Below, one piece after another: positions 41,818 through 50,073 of a DNA stretch of 64,000 bases. Position numbers and translations under genes: made by a program. Below the pieces are notes generated by a model that worked only from the letters and a program-made list of their open reading frames with translations, did no database searches and was not told the origin of the DNA. Location: the NCBI RefSeq assembly GCF_000497445.1, contig NZ_CM002285.1, positions 8,578,694-8,642,693 of the forward strand, read 5' to 3'. The first letter of the stretch is position 1. Each line of letters starts with the position of its first letter. Source of the DNA: Streptomyces roseochromogenus subsp. oscitans DS 12.976. Lineage in GTDB: Bacteria > Actinomycetota > Actinomycetes > Streptomycetales > Streptomycetaceae.

Positions 41818-42521
41818 CCGGCGTCCCGCTCAAGCACCAGCGGATCAGCCGGATCCTGGCCCAGGAGATCCGCGCTGGCAGCTACCCGGCCGGCGAGCCG
41901 CTGCCCGGCGAACACGCCCTGGCCCAGCGGTTCGGAGTCAGCCGTACGACCATCCGCGCGGCCCTCGCCGAACTCACCGAGGAGAGCCTGATCACCACCC
42001 GCACCGGCAAGGGCTCCTACGTCCGCTTCGACGCCCGCCCCCCGGACGACCGGCTCGGCTGGGCCCGCCCCCGGGCCGTGCACGGCGCGGGCACCACTGT
42101 ACGGACCCTCGCCGTACGCGAGACCCGAGACGGCGCCCTCGCCGCCGAACTCGGCCTGGAGAAGGACGTGTTCGTGTGCGTGGAACGGACCTGTGAGCTG
42201 GTCACGGACGCCACCGTCGTCTCGTACGAGCGCAGCTTCCTGCCGCCGGTGCCCGGCATCCGCGAGCTGCCCGCCCACGGCTTCGGCCAGGACCCGCCCA
42301 CCGAACTGCTGCGACGCGCCGGGCTGCGGCCCGACCACGGGGAACAGCGGGTCTCCGGGCGGCCGGTCGACACCCACGAGGCGGAGCTGCTGCGGCGCGC
42401 GCCGGGGGATTGGTTCCTGCAGACGCGGCGGACCAGCCGGGCGGCCGACGGCTCCTTCGTCGAACACGTCGTCAGCCTCCTCGACCCCGACCACTTCGAA
42501 CTGACGCTCACGTTCGGCTGA
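41814..42521 (+). CDS. GntR-family regulator (HutC subfamily)
   Basis: A 235-residue protein. The N-terminal winged helix reads QRISRILAQEIRAGSYPAGE, LPGEHALAQRFGVSRTTIRA and TGKGSYVRFD. The C-terminal UTRA domain has SYERSFLPPVPGIREL and WFLQTRRTSRAADGSFVEHV, typical of HutC-type effectors. The ATG overlaps the hydrolase stop by ATGA. It should control the upstream permease-hydrolase genes, perhaps through the repeats at 39708-39736, with the substrate or its product as inducer. Confidence 0.9.
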   Translation: MTGVPLKHQRISRILAQEIRAGSYPAGEPLPGEHALAQRFGVSRTTIRAALAELTEESLITTRTGKGSYVRFDARPPDDRLGWARPRAVHGAGTTVRTLAVRETRDGALAAELGLEKDVFVCVERTCELVTDATVVSYERSFLPPVPGIRELPAHGFGQDPPTELLRRAGLRPDHGEQRVSGRPVDTHEAELLRRAPGDWFLQTRRTSRAADGSFVEHVVSLLDPDHFELTLTFG

Positions 42522-42744
42522 CCCGCCACAGAGTGCCTGCCCGACCCGCTACGCCACGTCCGGCCGGCCGGGAACGGAATGTCCGGATCGCCCCGACGGT
42601 ACTCGCCCGGCGCCTGGTGGCCTGGTGGCCTGGGAGCAGGACATGCGTGCGTGCGGCGGCGTCGACCTGGTCGGCCCTTCCACCTGCTCGGCCCTTCCAC
42701 GAAACGAGCCGGGTCACCCACCACACCGGTGTCGCCCGGCCCGT

Positions 42745-43055
42745 GCCGCGGCGGTGGCCGCCGTCGACGCGGCCGAACGGATCGTACGGGCTGCGGGAAC
42801 GGCCGGGTGTGCCCTGCCGGATGACCAACTCTGCGACCGTGTGACTACCAGTTGGTGAACACCAGCCTCGCCACCCGGCAGTCCGTGCCCGCCACCTCCG
42901 TCGGCGGCGACTGTGACACCATCGCCGCGCTCACCGGCGCCTGCCACGGCGCCGGTGCCCTCCCCGCCGGCTGCGACCCCCTCGTACAAGCCAACCCGAA
43001 GCTGACCCTCGACGCCACTGCCACCGCCGCGGCCCTCCTGGCACTCCGCGACCCC
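42745..43055 (+). pseudogene. ADP-ribosylglycohydrolase family relic (C-terminal)
   Basis: Two frames join to give AAVAAVDAAERIVRAAG and, after a break, VGGDCDTIAALTGACHGAGA and NPKLTLDATATA. GGDCDTIAAITGA is the C-terminal magnesium-binding signature of ADP-ribosylglycohydrolases. The N-terminal domain is absent and a frame change and stop separate the two parts. Confidence 0.65.
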
Positions 43056-43230
43056 ACACGACCATGTGGGCTGCACCGTCCCAGCGACCACGCGGACCGG
43101 ACCACCACCGGATCTCCCGCAGGTCCGCACGCATGTCCCGCGGCCCACCGGGTACGCGAGCCGCGAGCACGCCCGGGCGCGGATCCGCCCCCGGGTGGCC
43201 CGTACGACCGCCGCTACCTGGGGATATGCC

Positions 43231-43629
43231 ATGGAGACATCCGCACACGACGACCTGCCGACGCCGGCCCAGCAGGCGCTGGACGCGCTGGCCGAGAACG
43301 CCGAGGACCAGGCCGCGCTGGACGTCCTCGCCCACAGTGACGTGCTCGTCCCTGTGCCGGACGACGCGGTCGGCAGGGAGGGCGCGGACGCCACGTCCGT
43401 GGCCCTGCCCGTTCTCGAACAGCCCGGCGGCGAGCCGGTCGTCCCCGTGTTCACCACGGAGGGCGAGATGGCCGAGTTGCTGCCGTTCGTCTCCCACTAC
43501 CGCCTCATACCCCTGGGCGCCCTCGCCTCCCAATGGCCCGACGAGGACCTCTCCCTGGCCATCGACGGCAACTCCACCCACGCCTTGACGCTCACGTCAC
43601 AGGGGGTACGCACGCTGCTGGCCCGGTGA
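43231..43629 (+). CDS. SseB-family protein, short form
   Basis: A 132-residue acidic protein consisting of the SseB N-terminal domain: LDALAENAEDQAALDVLAHS, VLVPVPDDAV, VVPVFTTEGEMAELLP. GGGGATATGCC precedes the ATG. Function in actinomycetes is not established; in enterobacteria SseB-type proteins have been linked to serine sensitivity. It stands alone after the ADP-ribosylglycohydrolase relic, followed by an interspersed repeat. Confidence 0.75.
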   Translation: METSAHDDLPTPAQQALDALAENAEDQAALDVLAHSDVLVPVPDDAVGREGADATSVALPVLEQPGGEPVVPVFTTEGEMAELLPFVSHYRLIPLGALASQWPDEDLSLAIDGNSTHALTLTSQGVRTLLAR

Positions 43630-43640
43630 CCAACGCCCTG

Positions 43641-43714
43641 AAGGGGCGCGGGGCTGTGACGATATGCGGCTCCGCCGCGACGGGGGTTCCCCGGGTCGAG
43701 CGAAGCCGAGAACT
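43641..43714 (+). repeat. Interspersed intergenic repeat, copy 1
   Basis: AAGGGGCGCGGGGCTGTG, then ATGCGGCTCCGCCGCG, GGGGTTCCCC and CGAGCGAAGCCGAGAACT. The element starts 12 bp after the SseB stop and contains several inverted repeats. Two related copies occur at 51630-51727 and, inverted, 61266-61330. Confidence 0.8.
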
Positions 43715-43744
43715 CCCACCCCCGTGGGCGACAAAAATGAGCCC

Positions 43745-44857
43745 ATGGAACACATCGTCGGCGCGGCAGGGGCACTAGTCCTGGTGCTGGTCCTGACCAG
43801 TATCCTCCGCACGCTCGTGGTACCCAGAGGCCTCTACTCCGCGCTGGTCTTCCGCCTGTGGTGGAGCCTGCGCAGACTCCTGCGCCTCACAGCCCTCCGC
43901 GGCGGCTACGACGCGGTGGACCGCGCGCAGACGTGGCTCGCCCCGCTGATGCTCATCGCCATGCTCGCCAGCTGGCTCGCCGGTGCCCTGCTCGGCTTCG
44001 GCCTCCTGCTGTACTCGCTGTCCCCGCTGTCCTGGACCATCGCGTTCCGGGAGGCGGGGTCCAGCCTGTTCACGCTCGGTTTCGCCAGCGGAGCCCGGCT
44101 GAAACTGTCGGTGCTCGACTTCGTGGCCGCGGCCACCGGCCCGGTCCTGATCGCCCTGCAGATCGCCTACCTGCCCACCCTGTACGCCGCCTACAACCGC
44201 CGCGAACTGGAGGTCACCCTGCTCCAGGCGCGGGCCGGCGAGCCGGCGTGGGGGCCGGAGATCCTCGCCCGGCAGTGGCTGGTCGACACCGAGACCGCGT
44301 TGCCGGCGCTGTACCGGGCCTGGGAGCGGCTCGCCTCGGACATGGGCGAGAGCCACTCGACGTACCCCGTCCTGCTGACCTTCCGTTCCCCGCGCCCGCA
44401 CCGCAGCTGGCTGGTCGGGCTGGTCGCCGTGATGGACGCGGCGGCGATGCAGCTGGCCCTGGACCCTCGGCTCGCTCCGCCGGAGGCCCGGCTGGTGCTG
44501 CGGGCCGGCTTCACCGCCCTGCGCGACATCGCCCGCGCGCTGCGCATCCCCTTCGACGCGGACCCGTCGCCGGACGCGACGATCCTGCTGTCCTTCGCCG
44601 AGTTCGACGCGGCTGTGGACATGCTGGAGTCGGCCGGGTTCCACGCCGAGCGGTCGCCTGAGGAGGCCTGGCCGCACTTCCAGGGCTGGCGGGTCAACTA
44701 CGAGGCGATCGCCTATGAACTGTGCCGCCGCTGCGACGCCGTACCCGCGCTGTGGACCGGCCCCCGCGACTTCCCCGGCGGCCCGATCCCGCCCGCGCGC
44801 CCTGCGGACCGGCGGCCCGGCGAAGGACGGCCGGAACTGCCCCCCGCCGCCGGGTAG
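43745..44857 (+). CDS. Membrane protein with an ion-channel-like pore segment
   Basis: A 370-residue protein. Hydrophobic segments at about 4-22, 55-85, 95-112 and 115-140 (DFVAAATGPVLIALQIAYLP) are followed by a soluble C-terminal half of about 225 residues. Between the third and fourth segments, SSLFTLGFASGA resembles the pore loop of potassium channels (SLxTxGYGD) but the GYG is replaced by GFA. Function unknown; a two-segment channel-derived architecture is possible. The start follows a short gap after the interspersed repeat; no clear ribosome-binding site is seen. Confidence 0.7.
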   Translation: MEHIVGAAGALVLVLVLTSILRTLVVPRGLYSALVFRLWWSLRRLLRLTALRGGYDAVDRAQTWLAPLMLIAMLASWLAGALLGFGLLLYSLSPLSWTIAFREAGSSLFTLGFASGARLKLSVLDFVAAATGPVLIALQIAYLPTLYAAYNRRELEVTLLQARAGEPAWGPEILARQWLVDTETALPALYRAWERLASDMGESHSTYPVLLTFRSPRPHRSWLVGLVAVMDAAAMQLALDPRLAPPEARLVLRAGFTALRDIARALRIPFDADPSPDATILLSFAEFDAAVDMLESAGFHAERSPEEAWPHFQGWRVNYEAIAYELCRRCDAVPALWTGPRDFPGGPIPPARPADRRPGEGRPELPPAAG

Positions 44858-44925
44858 TCCACGGCCTGCGGCGGGAAGATCCCAGCGGAGAATCGTCCAC
44901 GCGCGCGTGTAAGGAGCCGATGGTC

Positions 44926-45816
44926 GTGAGGGTCGTCCTGCTGGGCACCGCCGCCGGGGGCGGCTTCCCGCAGTGGAACTGCGCCTGCTCGCTGTGCACG
45001 GCCGCCCGGGACGGCAAGCTGCCCTCCCGCACCCAGGAGTGCGCCGCCGTCACCGGCAACGGCCGCGACTGGTGGCTGCTGAACGCCTCGCCCGATCTGC
45101 GTACCCAGCTCAGCGCCACTCCGGCGCTGTGGCCCGGCCCCGGCCCCCGGGACACCCCGCTGCGCGGTGTCCTGCTCACCGACGCCGAGGCGGACCATGT
45201 CACCGGCCTGGCCGAGCTGCGCGGAGCGGCGGGCCTGAAGGTCTACGCCGCCCCGCCCGTCCGCGCCGTCCTGGGCCCGGCCCGCGCCGCCCTGGACCGC
45301 TACGCCCCCTGGGAGTGGGCGGACAGCCTGGCCGACGGCGGATTCGTGCTGGCCGGCGGACTGGTGGTCACGGCCCATCCGGTGGGCGTGAAGATCCCCA
45401 AGTACGTGCCGACGCAAGGGTTCGGGCCCGCGGGCCCGTGGGTGACGGCGTATCGCATCGAGAACCTGTCCAGCGGGGGAGTGCTGGTGTACGCGCCCTG
45501 CGTCGGCGCCTGGAGCCCGGAGCTGGACGAGCTGTGCGCCGAGGCCGACTGCGTCCTGCTGGACGGCACCTTCTTCGCGGCCGGCGAGATGAGCACGGCG
45601 GTGCGGTCCGGCGCCGGCCAGGCCGCCGTGGGACACCTTCCGGTCACGGGCCCGGACGGCACGCTCGCGGCCCTGGCCCGTCACCCGGGCGCACGGCGCG
45701 TCTACACCCACCTCAACAACACGAACCCGCTGCTCGACCCGGAGTCACCGGCACGCGCGCGTATCGCCGAGGAGGGCATCGAGGTCCTGCCCGACGGGGC
45801 CGAGCTGCTGCTCTGA
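44926..45816 (+). CDS. pqqB: PqqB-like metallo-beta-lactamase-fold protein (coenzyme PQQ synthesis protein B)
   Basis: A 296-residue protein. The N-terminal signature GTAAGGGFPQWNCACSLC is diagnostic of PqqB, with LLTDAEADHVTGLAELR, HPVGVKIPKYVPTQG, DCVLLDGTFF and HLNNTNPLL following in family order. PqqB has been proposed to act late in PQQ synthesis, as a hydroxylase or carrier. The GTG at 44926 is preferred over the ATG at 44920 because AAGGAG then lies 9 bases upstream. No pqqA, C, D or E gene is present in the window, so it is an orphan here. The stop lies within the first copy of a 20-bp tandem repeat. Confidence 0.9.
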   Translation: MRVVLLGTAAGGGFPQWNCACSLCTAARDGKLPSRTQECAAVTGNGRDWWLLNASPDLRTQLSATPALWPGPGPRDTPLRGVLLTDAEADHVTGLAELRGAAGLKVYAAPPVRAVLGPARAALDRYAPWEWADSLADGGFVLAGGLVVTAHPVGVKIPKYVPTQGFGPAGPWVTAYRIENLSSGGVLVYAPCVGAWSPELDELCAEADCVLLDGTFFAAGEMSTAVRSGAGQAAVGHLPVTGPDGTLAALARHPGARRVYTHLNNTNPLLDPESPARARIAEEGIEVLPDGAELLL

Positions 45817-45970
45817 CGTTCCCGTCCGGTCCCTGACGTTCCTGCCGGGTCTCTGACGTTCCTGCCGGGTCTCTACCGTTCCTGCCGGGTCTCTGACGTT
45901 CCTGCCGGGTCTCTACCGTTCCTGCCGGGTCTCTACCGTTCCTGCCCGGTCTCTACCGTTCCTGCCCGGT
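45811..45970. repeat. 20-bp tandem repeat, 8 copies, between convergent genes
   Basis: Eight exactly 20-bp units of the form CTCTGACGTTCCTGCCGGGT or CTCTACCGTTCCTGCCGGGT run from 45811 to 45970. The first copy contains the pqqB stop codon and the last copy contains the stop codon of the MarR gene. On the minus strand each unit reads ACCGGGCAGGAACGGTAGAG, repeating the end TGQER-stop. Confidence 0.97.
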
Positions 45971-46351
45971 GAGCATGCGCTCCAGCACGGCGCGCTGCAG
46001 CGGCTGCACCTCGGCGTGCAGCGTGCGGCCCCTCGGAGTGAGGGCCACCCACACCCCGCGCCGGTCCTCCGCGCACACCGAGCGCTCCACCAGACCGTCC
46101 TTCTCCAGCCGGCCGATGAGCCGGGACAGCGCGCTCTGGCTGAGATGGACCCGACCGACCAGATTCTGCACCCGGCACTGGTCGCCCTCCGCGGGCGACT
46201 CGGTGGCCAGGATGTCCAGCACCTCGAAGTCGCTGGCGCCCAGTCCGTGCGGGTGCAGGGCCCGGTCGATCTCGCACATCGTGTGCGCGTGCACGGCGAG
46301 GATGTCCCGCCACCGTTCCTCGAGCCGGGCGTCGGCCGTCTTGACTGCCAT
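45953..46351 (-). CDS. MarR-family transcriptional regulator
   Basis: A 132-residue protein with the full MarR winged helix: LGASDFEVLDILATESPAEG, QNLVGRVHLSQSALSRLIGR, LEKDGLVERSVCAEDRRGVW. A single cysteine beside the DRR wing (CAEDRRG) might be redox-active but no pattern supports it. The start at 46351 lacks a strong ribosome-binding site. The last codons lie in the 20-bp repeat array. Upstream, on the same strand, is a VOC-family gene. Confidence 0.88.
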   Translation of the reverse strand: MAVKTADARLEERWRDILAVHAHTMCEIDRALHPHGLGASDFEVLDILATESPAEGDQCRVQNLVGRVHLSQSALSRLIGRLEKDGLVERSVCAEDRRGVWVALTPRGRTLHAEVQPLQRAVLERMLTGQER

Positions 46352-46382
46352 ACCCGCACCGTAGCACCGATCCGGCCAATCA

Positions 46383-46394
46383 TTGAGTGTGCAA
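46383..46394. promoter_or_regulatory. Candidate MarR operator
   Basis: TTGAGTGTGCAA (TTG-N6-CAA dyad) lies 31 bp upstream of the MarR start, the position expected for autoregulation. Confidence 0.35.
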
Positions 46395-46436
46395 CTAGTG
46401 CGGGAGCAGGCGGGGCCGGCCGCGGGTGGCAGGTGC

Positions 46437-46787
46437 TCAGGCGGCGGGGTCCTGGAGCAGGCCGATCAGATTGCCGTCGGGGTCCTTCACGGAGGCGATC
46501 AGCCGCCCGTTGCCGACGTCCCGCACATCCTGGACGACCTCGGCGCCCGCCGCCAGCAGAGCCGCGAGCCGCTCTCGGAGATCGGTGACATGCCAGAACG
46601 GCACCGGCCCGGTCAGGCCCTGAGCGTGCCCGTTGGGGTCGAGGCCGACGTCCTGCCCCTCGGCCTTGAAGCCGACGTAGTAGGGCTGGTCCGCGTACGG
46701 CTCGACACCCAGCAGGGCGGTGAACAGGGCCTTGGCACGGTCCTTGTCCTTGACGGGGTAGATGATCGTCTGCACGCCTGCGCTCAT
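46437..46787 (-). CDS. VOC-family protein (glyoxalase/bleomycin-resistance/dioxygenase fold)
   Basis: A 116-residue single-module vicinal-oxygen-chelate protein: IIYPVKDKDRAKALFTALLG, PYYVGFKAEGQDVGLDPNGH, PFWHVTDLRERLAALLAAG and SVKDPDGNLIGLLQDP. The H, H and E metal positions of glyoxalases can be assigned only in part, so it may be a binding protein. GAGGA precedes the ATG at 46787 by 9 bases. It sits 85 bp upstream of the MarR gene on the same strand. Confidence 0.87.
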   Translation of the reverse strand: MSAGVQTIIYPVKDKDRAKALFTALLGVEPYADQPYYVGFKAEGQDVGLDPNGHAQGLTGPVPFWHVTDLRERLAALLAAGAEVVQDVRDVGNGRLIASVKDPDGNLIGLLQDPAA

Positions 46788-46916
46788 GAAACTCACTCCT
46801 CGTGGTGCGTGGTCCGACGGGTGTCCCGTCGGCGCACTTCACGCTAGGACCGGGGAGCCCGCTCCGGCTTCTTCGATCCTGACCGGTTGCGGGCTCCGCA
46901 CGGTGCCGTCATTCGC

Positions 46917-49229
46917 TTATTCGCTGTGCAACACCTCCGCCACGGTGAGACGGGCCGCCCGCCGGGCGGGGATCAGGGCGCCCATGACGGCGATCAGGAG
47001 ACCTGCGAGGGCCAGGAGCGTCAGGGTCGGCGCGTGCCAGACGTCTGTCATGTACGACGGCAGGGTGATGTCGACCCCAGCGGCCATCCGGGGGACGACC
47101 ACCTCGTAGGCGGCGATGCCCAGCGGGATGCCCAGCACCGACCCGATCACGCCGAGCAGCGCCATCGACGTCACCGTCATCACCGTCACCTGGCGCGGGG
47201 TCATGCCGATCGACTTCAGCATGCCGAGGTCGCGGCGCCGGTCGTGGGTGTTGAGCACGGCCGTGTTGAACACCCCGAGGGAGGCGACCAGGGACAGCGC
47301 CAGGGTGAGGGCGGTCGCGGAACCGACGATGGTGGCGGTGACGCTGTTCGGGCCGCTCAGCTGGACGGACAGACCAGGGTCGGCGGCCCGGACCGCGCGC
47401 GCGTAGGCCTCCTGGTCCGCCTCCGTGCCCTCGCGCAGCAGGACGTGGTATGCGATGGGCCTCGCGTCAGGCATCAGGGCGGTGACCGTCGGCCAGGCAC
47501 CGGTGATCTTCCGGTCGTTGTCGTCCATCGTCTCGCCGACGACGGTCACCTCCGCTTCGCGGCCGGCCTGCCGCAGTCGCAGATGGTCCCCGAGGCGCAC
47601 TCCGTTCCGGCGCATGAACGCAGACGCGGCCACGACCTCTCCGGTGCGGTGCATCCAGCGGCCGCCGGTGAGCACGCTGTCCAGGGGCACGTTTCCGCGC
47701 CGGCCCTCGAACATGACCACTTGGGTGGTGCCGACCAGGAGCGCATCGTCGTCCGACCGTGCGGTCACCCGGGTCGCGCCCGGCAGCGAACCCAGCAGCG
47801 ACTGGAGCTGCCGATCGGTGTGCACGGGCTTGATTTCCTTGCCGTGCCGGAAATTGCCGACGTACACGGTGACGTCGTAGACACGTTTCCCGTGCCCGAA
47901 CGCGGTCATCGTCGCCGCCAGGCCGGTCGCGAACGTCACCGTCGTCACGCCCAGAACCACGGCGGCCAGCGTGAGCGCACTGCGCGCCGGACGGGCGAAC
48001 GGCAGTCCCGCGCCGAGGCTCACCGACCGGGGCAACCGGGCACTGGCCAGGCGCCGTTGGACACCCAGCGCCCGTCCGGCACGCGGTGCACTGCCCGCGC
48101 TGATGGCCCGCGCCGCCGACAACCGCTGCGCCCGCACCGAAGGGCCGAGCGCGGCCAGTACACAGACGAGCGGCATGCCGAGCAGGGCGAGCACGTTCAC
48201 CCAGGGCGCGATGCCGACGCTGTCGTGGAACACTCCCGAGCTGGGCCCGGTGAACACGAACTGGAAGAAGGGATGGGCCAGGAGGTTCCCGGCGAGCGTG
48301 CCGAGCGCGCAGCCCAGCAGAGACGGTACGGAGATCATCACCAGGTACACGGCGAGCACTTGCCCTGGCGCGAAGCCAAGTGCCTTGAGGATGCCGATGT
48401 GCCGGAAACCGGAGACCACCGCACCACCCACCACATTGGCGACGATCAGCACCGCCACCAGGATGCCGAGGATGCCGAACGCCATCAGGTAGGGGGCGTA
48501 CGCGCGCGCGTTGCTGCCGATCCGGTGTCTGAGCGACAGATACGACTGTGACCCGGCGAAGGTGCCTTTCGGCAGCCCCGCGGTCACCTTGGCCAGTTCC
48601 GTGCGCAGCGCACTCTCCGACGAGGCGTCCCGGAACCGGAACAGCATCTGCGTGCCGGTAGGGTGCAGAGCCTGGATCTGCACCGGGGCGACCCACACGT
48701 CGGCGGAGTGGCTCAGGTCGAAGGCGAACCCGACGATCTTGAGTGTGGGCCCCGACGGCACGTGGAACGTCCTGCCCAAGTCGTCGGCCGTCCAGTCGGA
48801 CTCCCGGTTCAGGACCATCTCGCCCGGCCGGGTGGGCCACCGGCCCGCCCACAGGTCCACCCGGTCCACCGGGCCGCCGGGCCCCGGCCGGCCCACCACG
48901 GTGACCTCGCCGCCGAGGCCGAAGTCGCCCGCCCCGCGCGGAATCTCCATCGACGCCTGGGGAAACGGTCCGGCCACCGCCTCCACTCCCGGCTCCCGGG
49001 CCGCGTCCACCAGGCGGGCGTCCGACACCCTGCCCCGGTCGAACGCTGCCACCACATGCGGCCCGTGCTGCTTGCCGAAAGCGTGGTCGAACGGCGCCGA
49101 CGCCGCGTCCACCAGCCCCAGCGCGACCACCATCGACCCGGTCGACACCAGCGTGACCAGCCAGATCACCAGCGTCTGCAGTCTCCGCCTGCGCACGGCC
49201 GCCCGCGCGGCCTTCCACACCGCCCTCAT
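46917..49229 (-). CDS. ABC transporter permease, FtsX-like (MacB type, two FtsX domains)
   Basis: A 770-residue permease. Transmembrane helix 1 (VIWLVTLVSTGSMVVALGLV) is followed by a large extracellular domain, a first FtsX block near residues 250-370 (GILGILVAVLIVANVVGGAV, GFRHIGILKALGFAPGQVLA), further TM helices, a second extracellular domain and a second FtsX block near 655-765 (DRRRDLGMLKSIGMTPRQVT). This layout is typical of actinobacterial exporters of peptides or lipids and of antimicrobial-resistance systems. Its start overlaps the stop of the ATPase gene by ATGA. Confidence 0.93.
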   Translation of the reverse strand: MRAVWKAARAAVRRRRLQTLVIWLVTLVSTGSMVVALGLVDAASAPFDHAFGKQHGPHVVAAFDRGRVSDARLVDAAREPGVEAVAGPFPQASMEIPRGAGDFGLGGEVTVVGRPGPGGPVDRVDLWAGRWPTRPGEMVLNRESDWTADDLGRTFHVPSGPTLKIVGFAFDLSHSADVWVAPVQIQALHPTGTQMLFRFRDASSESALRTELAKVTAGLPKGTFAGSQSYLSLRHRIGSNARAYAPYLMAFGILGILVAVLIVANVVGGAVVSGFRHIGILKALGFAPGQVLAVYLVMISVPSLLGCALGTLAGNLLAHPFFQFVFTGPSSGVFHDSVGIAPWVNVLALLGMPLVCVLAALGPSVRAQRLSAARAISAGSAPRAGRALGVQRRLASARLPRSVSLGAGLPFARPARSALTLAAVVLGVTTVTFATGLAATMTAFGHGKRVYDVTVYVGNFRHGKEIKPVHTDRQLQSLLGSLPGATRVTARSDDDALLVGTTQVVMFEGRRGNVPLDSVLTGGRWMHRTGEVVAASAFMRRNGVRLGDHLRLRQAGREAEVTVVGETMDDNDRKITGAWPTVTALMPDARPIAYHVLLREGTEADQEAYARAVRAADPGLSVQLSGPNSVTATIVGSATALTLALSLVASLGVFNTAVLNTHDRRRDLGMLKSIGMTPRQVTVMTVTSMALLGVIGSVLGIPLGIAAYEVVVPRMAAGVDITLPSYMTDVWHAPTLTLLALAGLLIAVMGALIPARRAARLTVAEVLHSE

Positions 49230-49933
49230 ACCGACGGCTCCAGGGTGTGCTCACCGGTGACCCGCCCGTCCGCCAGCTGCACCAGGCGACTCGCGCAGCG
49301 CTGCGCAAGATGCTCGTCGTGCGTGACGATGACCAGCGTCTGGCCGATCTGGTTCAGGTCGATCAGCAGATCCATCACCTGCTCCCCGGCCCGGCTGTCC
49401 AGCGCGCCGGTCGGCTCGTCGGCCAGTAGCAGGGCCGGCCGGTTCATCAACGCCCGTGCCACGGCGACCCGTTGCCGCTCACCACCGCTGAGCACCGCCG
49501 GATAGGCGTTGCGGCGGTCCGCGATGCCCAGCTCCTCGAACAGCTCCAGGGCGCGCCGCCGGGCCTGCCGGGCCGGAGTGCCGGTCAGCTGTGCGGCCAG
49601 CGCCACATTGTCCAGGGCCGACAGATCATCGATCAGGTTGAAGAACTGGAAGATCATGCCGATCCGGCGCCGCCGGTACAGTGCGAGCCCCTTCTCGCTC
49701 AGCTCACCCACGTTCTCGCCGTGTACGACGACACCGCCGGCCGTCGGCCGGTCCAGCCCGGCGATCATGTTGAGCAGCGTCGACTTGCCGCACCCCGAGG
49801 GGCCCATCACCGCGACCGCCTCCCCGGCGCGGATCTCCAGCGACACCCCGTCGAGTGCGACCGTCTCGCCGTACTCCTTGCGCACACCGTCGAGCCGTAC
49901 GACGGTGTCTCCCGTTCTCACCTCGGTGACCAT
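49226..49933 (-). CDS. ABC transporter ATP-binding protein (LolD/MacB type)
   Basis: A 235-residue ATPase: Walker A GPSGCGKST at 44-52, Q-loop FQFFNLID, signature LSGGERQRVAVARAL, Walker B LLLADEPTGALDS and the H-loop VTHDE. The ATG at 49933 has no Shine-Dalgarno but TTAGCGT lies just upstream, so translation may be leaderless. It is translationally coupled to the FtsX permease. The adjacent divergent histidine kinase and response regulator probably control this exporter. Confidence 0.95.
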   Translation of the reverse strand: MVTEVRTGDTVVRLDGVRKEYGETVALDGVSLEIRAGEAVAVMGPSGCGKSTLLNMIAGLDRPTAGGVVVHGENVGELSEKGLALYRRRRIGMIFQFFNLIDDLSALDNVALAAQLTGTPARQARRRALELFEELGIADRRNAYPAVLSGGERQRVAVARALMNRPALLLADEPTGALDSRAGEQVMDLLIDLNQIGQTLVIVTHDEHLAQRCASRLVQLADGRVTGEHTLEPSV

Positions 49934-50073
49934 GGACAGGACGCTAAGCGGGAGAGCGGGCCTGGGGCATCCCTCCCTGGATGGCATCCCGGCCGGCGCC
50001 TCATCCTGGGGATGCAGGAGGCTGAATCCCCAGGCCGATGCGGATGTCAGTGCCGTCTGCGAATATCAAGGCC

